A stretch of DNA of 64,000 bases from Ptiloglossa arizonensis (taxonomy: Eukaryota; Arthropoda; Insecta; Hymenoptera; Colletidae), in assembly GCF_051014685.1 (NCBI RefSeq), contig NW_027478903.1, positions 124,001 through 188,000 of the forward strand, read 5' to 3'. Each line of letters begins with the position of its first letter. Position 1 is the first letter of the stretch. This document shows, piece by piece, positions 50,384 to 60,790 of this stretch. The notes beneath the pieces were generated by a model. It was not told where the DNA came from, made no database searches, and worked only from the letters and a program-made list of their open reading frames with translations. Made by a program: the position numbers and the translations under genes.

Positions 50384-52684
50384 TTGGAGCAGCAGAATTG
50401 TGAAAAATTTTTTGCCTTCTCTACCATTTCTTGGCTTCAAACTCCCATATCTCGCGAACGGATTGACCTAACCCAAAAATTCCTATTGCATCTGAATATA
50501 GAAACTCGCCCGATTACAACGGTATGTGTATTTTTTCCCTTGGCCATTCTAGTTAAGCGTTTGGAGCAGCAGAATTGCGAAAAATTTTTTGGCTTCTCAA
50601 CCATTTCTTGGCTTCAAACTCCCATATCTCGCGAACGGATTGACCTAACCCAAAAATTCCTATTGCACCTGAAAGTAGAAACTCGCCCGATTACAACGGT
50701 ATGTGTATTTTTTCCCTAGGCCATTCTGGTTAAGCGTTTGGAGCAGCAGAACTGCGAAAAATTTGTTGTCTTCTCAACCATTTCTTAGCTTCAAACTCCC
50801 ATATCTCGCGAACGGATTGACCTAAACCAAAAATTCCTGTTGCATCTGAAAGTAGAAACTCGCCCGATTACAAAGGTATGTGTATTTTTTCCCTAGGTCA
50901 TTCTGGTTAAGCGTTTGGAGCAGCAGAATTGTGAAAAATTTTTTGCCTTCTCTACCATTTCTTGGCTTCAAACTCCCATATCTCGCGAACACACTGACCT
51001 AACCCAAAAATTCCTATTGCATCTGAAAGTAGAAACTCGCCCGATTACAGCGGTATGTGTATTTTTTCCCTTGGCCATTTTGGTTAAGCGTTTGGAGCAG
51101 CAGAAATGCGAAAAATTTTTTGCCTTCTCAACCATTTCTTAGCTTCAAACTCCCATATTTCGCGAACGGATTGACCTAACCCAAAAATTCCTGTTGCATC
51201 TGAAAGTAGAAACTCGCCCGATTACAAAGGTATGTGTATTTCTTCCCTAGGCCATTCTGGTTAAGCGGTTGGAGCAGCAGAATTGCGAAAAATTTTTTGG
51301 CCTCTCAACCATTTCTTGGCTTCAAACTCCCATATCTCGCGAACGGATTGACCTAACCCAAAAATTCCTATTGCACATGAAAGTAGAAACTCGCCCGATT
51401 ACAAAGGTATGTGTATTTTTTCCCTAGGTCATTCTGGTTAAGCGTTTGGAGCAGCAGAATTGTGAAAAATTTTTTGCCTTCTCTACCATTTCTTGGCTTC
51501 AAACTCCCATATCTCGCGAACACACTGACCTAACCCAAAAATTCCTATTGCATCTGAAAGTAGAAACTCGCCCGATTACAGCGGTATGTGTATTTTTTCC
51601 CTTGGCCATTTTGGTTAAGCGTTTGGAGCAGCAGAAATGCGAAAAATTTTTTGCCTTCTCAACCATTTCTTAGCTTCAAACTCCCATATTTCGCGAACGG
51701 ATTGACCTAACCCAAAAATTCCTGTTGCATCTGAAAGTAGAAACTCGCCCGATTACAAAGGTATGTGTATTTCTTCCCTAGGCCATTCTGGTTAAGCGGT
51801 TGGAGCAGCAGAATTGCGAAAAATTTTTTGCCTTCTCAACCATTTCTTGTCTTCAAACTCCCATATCTCGCGAACGGATTGACCTAACCCAAAAATTCCT
51901 ATTGCATCTGAAAGTAGAAACTCGCCCGATTACAACGGTATGTGTATTTTTTCCCTAGCCCATTCTGGTTAAGCGTTTGGAGCAGCAGAATTGTGAAAAA
52001 TTTTTTGCCTTCTCTACCATTTCTTGGCTTCAAACTCCCATATCTCGCGAACAGACTGAACTAACCCAAAAATTCCTATTGCATCTGAAAGTAGAAACTC
52101 GCCCGATTACAACGGTATGTGTATTTTTTCCCTTGGCCATTCTGGTTAAGCGTTTGGAGCAGCAAAATTGCGAAAAATTTTTTGGCTTCTCAACCATTTC
52201 TTAGCTTCAAACTCCCATATCTCTCGAACGGATTGACGTAACCCAAAAATTCCTATTGCATCTGAAAGTAGAAACACGCCAGATTACAAAGGTATGTTTA
52301 TTTCTTCCCTAGGCCATTCTGGTTAAGCGGTTGGAGCAGCAGAATTGCGAAAAATTTTTTGGCTTCTCAACCATTTCTTAGCTTCAAACTCCCATATCTC
52401 TCGAACGGATTGACGTAACCCAAAAATTCCTATTGCATCTGAAAGTAGAAACTCGCCAGTTTACAACGGTATGTGTATTTTTTCCCTAGGCCATTCTGGT
52501 TAAGCGTTTGGAGCAGCAGAATGGCGAAAAATTTTTTGCCTTCTCAACCATTTCTTGGCTTCAAAGTCCCATATCTCGCGAACGGATTGACCTAACCCAA
52601 AAATTCCTATTGCACCTGAAAGTAGAAACTCGCCCGATTACAACGGTATGTGTATTTTTTCCCTAGGCCATTCTGGTTAAGCGT
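50384..52684. repeat. 13-monomer higher-order unit, copy 2
   Basis: This copy is 2301 bp (13 monomers) to the next. It opens with the same GAATATAGAAAC / CTAGTTAAG pair as 48261 and has the CACACTGACC monomer 531 bp later. Inside it a 3-monomer (531-bp) tandem duplication places CACACTGACC, ACAGCGG and GAAATGCG monomers at 50915 and again at 51446, both with CATATTTCGCG. A private GCACATGAAAG is at 51374. The monomer with ACACGCCAG and TATGTTTATTTC at 52272 matches 49971 at the same 2301-bp offset. Confidence 0.78.
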
Positions 52685-53837
52685 TTGGAGCAGCAGAATT
52701 GTGAAAAATTTTTTGCCTTCTCTACCATTTCTTGGCTTCAAACTCCCATATCTCGCGAACGGATTGACCTAACCCAAAAATTCCTATTGCATCTGAAAAT
52801 AGAAACTCGCCCGATTACAACGGTATGTGTATTTTTTCCCTTGGCCATTCTAGTTCAGCGTTTGGAGCAGCAGAATTGCGAAAAATTTTTTGGCTTCTCA
52901 ACCATTTCTTGGCTTCAAACTCCCATATCTCGCGAACGGATTGACCTAACCCAAAAATTCCTATTGCACCTGAAAGTAGAAACTCGCCCGATTACAACGG
53001 TATGTGTATTTTTTCCCTAGGCCATTCTGGTTAAGCGTTTGGAGCAGCAGAACTGCGAAAAATTTGTTGTCTTCTCAACCATTTCTTAGCTTCAAACTCC
53101 CATATCTCGCGAACGGATTGACCTAACCCAAAAATTCCTGTTGCATCTGAAAGTAGAAACTCGCCCGATTACAAAGGTATGTGTATTTCTTCCCTAGGCC
53201 ATTCTGGTTAAGCGGTTGGAGCAGCAGAATTGCGAAAAATTTTTTGCCTTCTCAACCATTTCTTGTCTTCAAACTCCCATATCTCGCGAACGGATTGACC
53301 TGACCCAAAAATTCCTATTGCATCTGAAAGTAGAAACTCGCCCGATTACAACGGTATGTGTATTTTTTCCCTAGCCCATTCTGGTTAAGCGTTTGGAGCA
53401 GCAGAATTGTGAAAAATTTTTTGCCTTCTCTACCATTTCTTGGCTTCAAACTCCCATATCTCGCGAACAGACTGACCTAACCCAAAAATTCCTATTGCAT
53501 CTGAAAGTAGAAACTCGCCCGATTACAGCGGTATGTGTATTTTTTCCCTTGGCCATTTTGGTTAAGCGTTTGGAGCAGCAGAATTGCGAAAAATTTTTTG
53601 CCTTCTCAACCATTTCTTGGCTTCAAACTCCCATATCTCGCGAACGGATTGACCTAACCCAAAAATTCCTATTGCATCTGAAAGTAGAAACTCGCCCGAT
53701 TACAACGGTATGTGTATTTTTTCCCTTGGCCATTCTGGTTAAGCGTTTGGAGCAGCAAAATTGCGAAAAATTTTTTGGCTTCTCAACCATTTCTTAGCTT
53801 CAAACTCCCCAATATCTCTCGAACGGATTGACGTAAC
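52685..53837. repeat. Higher-order unit, copy 3 (partial)
   Basis: Begins like 48261 and 50384 (GAAAATAGAAAC, CTAGTTCAGCG), then CAGAACTGCG, AAGCGGTTGG and CTTGTCTTC. It lacks the CACACTGACC monomer. The same stretch, including CTAGTTCAGCG, reappears at 56227-57338, about 20 monomers downstream (offset 3541 bp). Confidence 0.75.
53801..53815. other. 179-bp monomer: 2-base insertion in ACTCCCCAATATC
   Basis: The usual ACTCCCATATC reads ACTCCCCAATATC. This is the only length gain I find in the window. The related stretch at 58225-58245 (25 monomers away) has the normal form, so the insertion arose after that duplication or was lost from the other copy. Confidence 0.85.
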
Positions 53838-54780
53838 CCAAAAATTCCTATTGCATCTGAAAGTAGAAACTCGCCAGATTACAACGGTATGTGTATTTTT
53901 TCCCTAGGCCATTCTGGTTAAGCGTTTGGAGCAGCAGAATTGCGAAAAATTTTTTGCCTTCTCAACCATTTCTTGGCTTCAAAGTCCCATATCTCGCGAA
54001 CGGATTGACCTAACCCAAAAATTCCTATTGCATCTGAAAGTAGAAACTCGCCCGATTACAACGGTATGTGTATTTTTTCCCTAGCCCATTCTGGTTAAGC
54101 GTTTGGAGCAGCAGAATTGCGAAAAATTTTTTGCCTTCTCAACCATTTCTTGTCTTCAAACTCCCATATCTCGCGAACGTATTGACCTAACCCAAAAATT
54201 CCTATTGCATCTGAAAGTAGAAACTCGCCCGATTACAGCGGTATGTGTATTTTTTCCCTTGGCCATTTTGGTTAAGCGTTTGGAGCAGCAGAATTGCGAA
54301 AAATTTTTTGCCTTCTCAACCATTTCTTGGCTTCAAACTCCCATATCTCGCGAACGGATTGACCTAACCCAAAAATTCCTATTGCATCTGAAAGTAGAAA
54401 CTCGCCCGATTACAACGGTATGTGTATTTTTTCCCTTGGCCATTCTGGTTAAGCGTTTGGAGCAGCAAAATTGCGAAAAATTTTTTGGCTTCTCAACCAT
54501 TTCTTAGCTTCAAACTCCCATATCTCTCGAACGGATTGACGTAACCCAAAAATTCCTATTGCATCTGAAAGTAGAAACTCGCCAGATTACAACGGTATGT
54601 GTATTTTTTCCCTAGGCCATTCTGGTTAAGCGTTTGGAGCAGCAGAATTGCGAAAAATTTTTTGCCTTCTCAACCATTTCTTGGCTTCAAAGTCCCATAT
54701 CTCGCGAACGGATTGACCTAACCCAAAAATTCCTATTGCATCTGAAAGTAGAAACTCGCCCGATTACAACGGTATGTGTA
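53838..54780. repeat. Duplicated stretch, partner of 58262-59204
   Basis: Matches 58262-59204 at an offset of 4424 bp (25 monomers minus one base). Shared order: TCTCTCGAACGG with CGCCAGATTAC, CTTCAAAGTCCC, CCCTAGCCC, CTTGTCTTC, ACAGCGG with CCCTTGG, and CAGCAAAATTGCG with TTTTTTGGC. A private GAACGTATTG is at 54175. Each copy keeps a 134-codon open frame. Confidence 0.75.
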
Positions 54781-56639
54781 TTTTTTCCCTAGGCCATTCT
54801 GGTTAAGCGTTTGGAGCAGCAGAATTGCGAAAAATTTTTTGCCTTCTCAACAATTTCTTGGATTCAAACTCCCATATCTCGCGAACGAGTTGACCTAACC
54901 CAAAAATTTCTATTGCATCTGAAAGTAGAAACTCGCCCGATTACAACGGTATGTGTATTTTTTCCCTAGGCCATTCTGGTTAAGCGTTTGGAGCAGCAGA
55001 ATTGTGAAAAATTTTTTGCCTTCTCTACCATTTCTTGGCTTCAAACTCCCATATCTCGCGAACGGATTGACCTAACCCAAAAATTCCTATTGCATCTGAA
55101 AGTAGAAACTCGCCCGATTACAACGGTATGTGTATTTTTTCCCTTGGCCATTCTAGTTAAGCGTTTGGAGCAGCAGAATTGCGAAAAAATTTTTGGCTTC
55201 TCAACCATTTCTTGGCTTCAAACTCCCATATCTCGCGAACGGATTGACCTAACCCAAAAATTCCTATTGCATCTGAAAGTAGAAACTCGCCCGATTACAA
55301 CGGTATGTGTATTTTTTCCCTGGGCCATTCTGGTTAAGCGTTTGGAGCAGCAGAACTGCGAAAAATTTGTTGTCTTCTCAACCATTTCTTAGCTTCAAAC
55401 TCCCATATCTCGCGAACGGATTGACCTAAACCAAAAATTCCTGTTGCATCTGAAAGTAGAAACTCGCCCGATTACAAAGGTATGTGTATTTTTTCCCTAG
55501 GCCATTCTGGTTAAGCGTTTGGAGCAGCAGAATTGTGAAAAATTTTTTGCCTTCTCTACCATTTCTTGGCTTCAAACTCCCATATCTCGCGAACGGATTG
55601 ACCTAACCCAAAAATTCCTATTGCATCTGAAAGTAGAAACTCGCCCGATTACAACGGTATGTGTATTTTTTCCCTAGGCCATTCTGGTTAAGCGTTTGGA
55701 GCAGCAGAACTGCGAAAAATTTGTTGTCTTCTTAACCATTTCTTAGCTTCAAACTCACATATCTCGCGAACGGATTGACCTAAACCAAAAATTCCTATTG
55801 CATCTGAAAGTAGAAACTCGCCCGATTACAACGGTATGTGTATTTTTCCCCAACCCATTCTGGTTAAGCGTTTGGAGCAGCGGAATTGTGAAAAATTTTT
55901 TGCCTTCTCTACCATTTCTTGGCTTCAAACTCCCATATCTCGCGAACAGACTGAACTAACCCAAAAATTCCTATTGCATCTGAAAGTAGAAACTCGCCCG
56001 ATTACAGCGGTATGTGTATTTTTTCCCTTGGCCATTTTGGTTAAGCGTTTGGAGCAGCAGAATTGCGAAAAATTTTTTGCCTTCTCAACCATTTCTTGGC
56101 TTCAAACTCCCATATCTCGCGAACGGATTGACCTAACCCAAAAATTCCTATTGCATCTGAAAGTAGAAACTCGCCCGATTACAACGGTATGTGTATTTTT
56201 TCCCTTGGCCATTCTGGTTAAGCGTTTGGAGCAGCAAAATTGCGAAAAATTTTTTGCCTTCTCTACCATTTCTTGGCTTCAAACTCCCATATCTCGCGAA
56301 CGGATTGACCTAACCCAAAAATTCCTATTGCATCTGAAAATAGAAACTCGCCCGATTACAACGGTATGTGTATTTTTTCCCTTGGCCATTCTAGTTCAGC
56401 GTTTGGAGCAGCAGAATTGCGAAAAATTTTTTGGCTTCTCAACCATTTCTTGGCTTCAAACTCCCATATCTCGCGAACGGATTGACCTAACCCAAAAATT
56501 CCTATTGCACCTGAAAGTAGAAACTCGCCCGATTACAACGGTATGTGTATTTTTTCCCTAGGCCATTCTGGTTAAGCGTTTGGAGCAGCAGAACTGCGAA
56601 AAATTTGTTGTCTTCTCAACCATTTCTTAGCTTCAAACT
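54781..56639. repeat. Mixed segment including the longest open frame
   Basis: Contains an isolated AACAATTTCTTGG / GCGAACGAGTTG monomer (54848), otherwise typical of blocks II and III, and GCGAAAAAATTTTTGG monomers (55180). At 55836 a CCCAACCC monomer is followed by monomers in which both amber positions are mutated, so one frame stays open from an ATG at 55836 for 241 codons, to 56561. A hybrid monomer near 56240-56275 joins CAGCAAAATTGCG to TTCTCTACC. I do not call this a gene: it contains nothing but four monomer translations and has no promoter or codon signal I can identify. Confidence 0.7.
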
Positions 56640-57524
56640 CCCATATCTCGCGAACGGATTGACCTAACCCAAAAATTCCTGTTGCATCTGAAAGTAGAAA
56701 CTCGCCCGATTACAAAGGTATGTGTATTTCTTCCCTAGGCCATTCTGGTTAAGCGGTTGGAGCAGCAGAATTGCGAAAAATTTTTTGCCTTCTCAACCAT
56801 TTCTTGTCTTCAAACTCCCATATCTCGCGAACGGATTGACCTAACCCAAAAATTCCTATTGCATCTGAAAGTAGAAACTCGCCCGATTACAACGGTATGT
56901 GTATTTTTTCCCTAGCCCATTCTGGTTAAGCGTTTGGAGCAGCAGAATTGTGAAAAATTTTTTGCCTTCTCTACCATTTCTTGGCTTCAAACTCCCATAT
57001 CTCGCGAACAGACTGACCTAACCCAAAAATTCCTATTGCATCTGAAAGTAGAAACTCGCCCGATTACAGCGGTATGTGTATTTTTTCCCTTGGCCATTTT
57101 GGTTAAGCGTTTGGAGCAGCAGAATTGCGAAAAATTTTTTGCCTTCTCAACCATTTCTTGGCTTCAAACTTCCATATCTCGCGAACGGATTGACCTAACC
57201 CAAAAATTCCTATTGCATCTGAAAGTAGAAACTCGCCCGATTACAACGGTATGTGTATTTTTTCCCTTGGCCATTCTGGTTAAGCGTTTGGAGCAGCAAA
57301 ATTGCGAAAAATTTTTTGGCTTCTCAACCATTTCTTAGCTTCAAACTCCCATATCTCTCGAACGGATTGACGTAACCCAAAAATTCCTATTGCATCTGAA
57401 AGTAGAAACTCGCCAGATTACAACGGTATGTGTATTTTTTCCCTAGGCCATTCTGGTTAAGCGTTTGGAGCAGCAGAATTGCGAAAAATTTTTTGCCTTC
57501 TCAACCATTTCTTGTCTTCAAACT
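56640..57524. repeat. 5-monomer tandem duplication, first unit
   Basis: An 885-bp unit repeated directly at 57525-58395. Shared marks are CCTGTTGC with ACAAAGG, AAGCGGTTGG, CTTGTCTTC, CCCTAGCCC, the ACAGCGG monomer and the rare AACTTCCATATC (57168 and 58053). The first unit has TTCTCTACC near 56970. Confidence 0.82.
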
Positions 57525-58395
57525 CCCATATCTCGCGAACGGATTGACCTAACCCAAAAATTCCTGTTGCATCTGAAAGTAGAAACTCGCCCGATTACAA
57601 AGGTATGTGTATTTCTTCCCTAGGCCATTCTGGTTAAGCGGTTGGAGCAGCAGAATTGCGAAAAATTTTTTGCCTTCTCAACCATTTCTTGTCTTCAAAC
57701 TCCCATATCTCGCGAACGGATTGACCTAACCCAAAAATTCCTATTGCATCTGAAAGTAGAAACTCGCCCGATTACAACGGTATGTGTATTTTTTCCCTAG
57801 CCCATTCTGGTTAAGCGTTTGGAGCAGCAGAATTGTGAAAAATTTTTTGCCTTCTCAACCATTTCTTGGCTTCAAACTCCCATATCTCGCGAACAGACTG
57901 ACCTAACCCAAAAATTCCTATTGCATCTGAAAGTAGAAACTCGCCCGATTACAGCGGTATGTGTATTTTTTCCCTTGGCCATTTTGGTTAAGCGTTTGGA
58001 GCAGCAGAATTGCGAAAAATTTTTTGCCTTCTCAACCATTTCTTGGCTTCAAACTTCCATATCTCGCGAACGGATTGACCTAACCCAAAAATTCCTATTG
58101 CATCTGAAAGTAGAAACTCGCCCGATTACAACGGTGTGTGTATTTTTTCCCTTGGCCATTCTGGTTAAGCGTTTGGAGCAGCAAAATTGCGAAAAATTTT
58201 TTGGCTTCTCAACCATTTCTTAGCTTCAAACTCCCATATCTCTCGAACGGATTGACGTAACCCAAAAATTCCTATTGCATCTGAAAGTAGAAACTCGCCA
58301 GATTACAACGGTATGTGTATTTTTTCCCTAGGCCATTCTGGTTAAGCGTTTGGAGCAGCAGAATTGCGAAAAATTTTTTGCCTTCTCAACCATTT
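57525..58395. repeat. 5-monomer tandem duplication, second unit
   Basis: Second 885-bp unit. It differs from the first at TTCTCAACC (57855 against TTCTCTACC) and CGGTGTGTG (58134 against CGGTATGTG). The junction is a hybrid monomer near 57500-57540, where CTTGTCTTC precedes CCTGTTGC; elsewhere CCTGTTGC usually follows CTTAGCTTC. Confidence 0.82.
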
Positions 58396-59990
58396 CTTGG
58401 CTTCAAAGTCCCATATCTCGCGAACGGATTGACCTAACCCAAAAATTCCTATTGCATCTGAAAGTAGAAACTCGCCCGATTACAACGGTATGTGTATTTT
58501 TTCCCTAGCCCATTCTGGTTAAGCGTTTGGAGCAGCAGAATTGCGAAAAATTTTTTGCCTTCTCAACCATTTCTTGTCTTCAAACTCCCATATCTCGCGA
58601 ACGGATTGACCTAACCCAAAAATTCCTATTGCATCTGAAAGTAGAAACTCGCCCGATTACAGCGGTATGTGTATTTTTTCCCTTGGCCATTTTGGTTAAG
58701 CGTTTGGAGCAGCAGAATTGCGAAAAATTTTTTGCCTTCTCAACCATTTCTTGGCTTCAAACTCCCATATCTCGCGAACGGATTGACCTAACCCAAAAAT
58801 TCCTATTGCATCTGAAAGTAGAAACTCGCCCGATTACAACGGTATGTGTATTTTTTCCCTTGGCCATTCTGGTTAAGCGTTTGGAGCAGCAAAATTGCGA
58901 AAAATTTTTTGGCTTCTCAACCATTTCTTAGCTTCAAACTCCCATACCTCTCGAACGGATTGACGTAACCCAAAAATTCCTATTGCATCTGAAAGTAGAA
59001 ACTCGCCAGATTACAACGGTATGTGTATTTTTTCCCTAGGCCATTCTGGTTAAGCGTTTGGAGCAGCAGAATTGCGAAAAATTTTTTGCCTTCTCAACCA
59101 TTTCTTGGCTTCAAAGTCCCATATCTCGCGAACGGATTGACCTAACCCAAAAATTCCTATTGCATCTGAAAGTAGAAACTCGCCCGATTACAACGGTATG
59201 TGTATTTTTTCCCTTGGCCATTCTAGTTAAGCGTTTGGAGCAGCAGAATTGCGAAAAAATTTTTGGCTTCTCAACCATTTCTTGGCTTCAAACTCCCATA
59301 TCTCGCGAACGGATTGACCTAACCCAAAAATTCCTATTGCATCTGAAAGTAGAAACTCGCCCGATTACAACGGTATGTGTATTTTTCCCCAACCCATTCT
59401 GGTTAAGCGTTTGGAGCAGCGGAATTGTGAAAAATTTTTTGCCTTCTCTACCATTTCTTGGCTTCAAACTCCCATATCTCGCGAACAGACTGAACTAACC
59501 CAAAAATTCCTATTGCATCTGAAAGTAGAAACTCGCCCGATTACAGCGGTATGTGTATTTTTTCCCTTGGCCATTTTGGTTAAGCGTTTGGAGCAGCAGA
59601 ATTGCGAAAAATTTTTTGCCTTCTCAACCATTTCTTGGCTTCAAACTCCCATATCTCGCGAACGGATTGACCTAACCCAAAAATTCCTATTGCATCTGAA
59701 AGTAGAAACTCGCCCGATTACAACGGTATGTGTATTTTTTCCCTTGGCCATTCTGGTTAAGCGTTTGGAGCAGCAAAATTGCGAAAAATTTTTTGGCTTC
59801 TCAACCATTTCTTAGCTTCAAACTCCCATATCTCTCGAACGGATTGACGTAACCCAAAAATTCCTATTGCATCTGAAAGTAGAAACTCGCCAGATTACAA
59901 CGGTATGTGTATTTTTTCCCTAGGCCATTCTGGTTAAGCGTTTGGAGCAGCAGAATTGTGAAAAATTCTTTGCCTTCTACACCATTTCTT

Positions 59991-60000
59991 GGCTCAAACT
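59991..60000. other. Single-base deletion, GGCTCAAACT for GGCTTCAAACT
   Basis: This 176-bp monomer also carries AAAAATTCTTTGCC and TTCTACACC just upstream. The related monomer at 63500 has TTCTACACC but an intact GGCTTCAAACT, so the deletion is private to this copy. Confidence 0.85.
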
Positions 60001-60780
60001 CCCATATCTCGCGAACGGATTGACCTAACCCAAAAATTCCTATTGCATTTGAAAATAGAAACTCGCCCGATTACAACGGTATGTGTATTTTTTCCCTTGG
60101 CCATTCTAGTTAAGCGTTTGGAGCAGCAGAATTGCGAAAAAATTTTTGGCTTCTCAACCATTTCTTGGCTTCAAACTCCCATATCTCGCGAACGGATTGA
60201 CCTAACCCAAAAATTCCTATTGCATCTGAAAGTAGAAACTCGCCCGATTACAACGGTATGTGTATTTTTTCCCTGGGCCATTCTGGTTAAGCGTTTGGAG
60301 CAGCAGAACTGCGAAAAATTTGTTGTCTTCTCAACCATTTCTTAGCTTCAAACTCCCATATCTCGCGAACGGATTGACCTAAACCAAAAATTCCTGTTGC
60401 ATCTGAAAGTAGAAACTCGCCCGATTACAAAGGTATGTGTATTTTTTCCCTAGGTCATTCTGGTTAAGCGTTTGGAGCAGCAGAATTGTGAAAAATTTGT
60501 TGTCTTCTCAACCATTTCTTAGCTTCAAACTCCCATATCTCACGAACGGATTGACCTATACCAAAAATTCCTGTTGCATCTGAAAGTAGAAACTCGCCCG
60601 ATTACAAAGGTATGTGTATTTTTTCCCCAGGTCATTCTGGTTAAGCGTTTGGAGCAGCAGAATTGTGAAAAATTTTTTGCCTTCTCTACCATTTCTTGGC
60701 TTCAAACTCCCATATCTCGCGAACACACTGACCTAACCCAAAAATTCCTATTGCATCTGAAAGTAGAAACTCGCCCGATT

Positions 60781-60790
60781 ACAGCGGTTG
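60781..60790. other. Single-base deletion, ACAGCGGTTGTG for ACAGCGGTATGTG
   Basis: The A of GGTATGTG is missing, leaving a 176-bp monomer and shifting the otherwise open frame. It is seen once only. The neighbouring CTCACGAACGG (60540) is also private, so this part of block IV has several singletons. Confidence 0.85.

Noticed and set aside
55836..56561. 241-codon open frame, and the many other open frames of 60-193 codons along the plus strand, as protein-coding genes
   Set aside because: They are translations of consecutive satellite monomers, open only because 177 is divisible by three. Most can start only at TTG (in TTGGAGCAG or TTGCATCTG), not ATG. They stop at recurrent satellite variants and show no domain I recognise.
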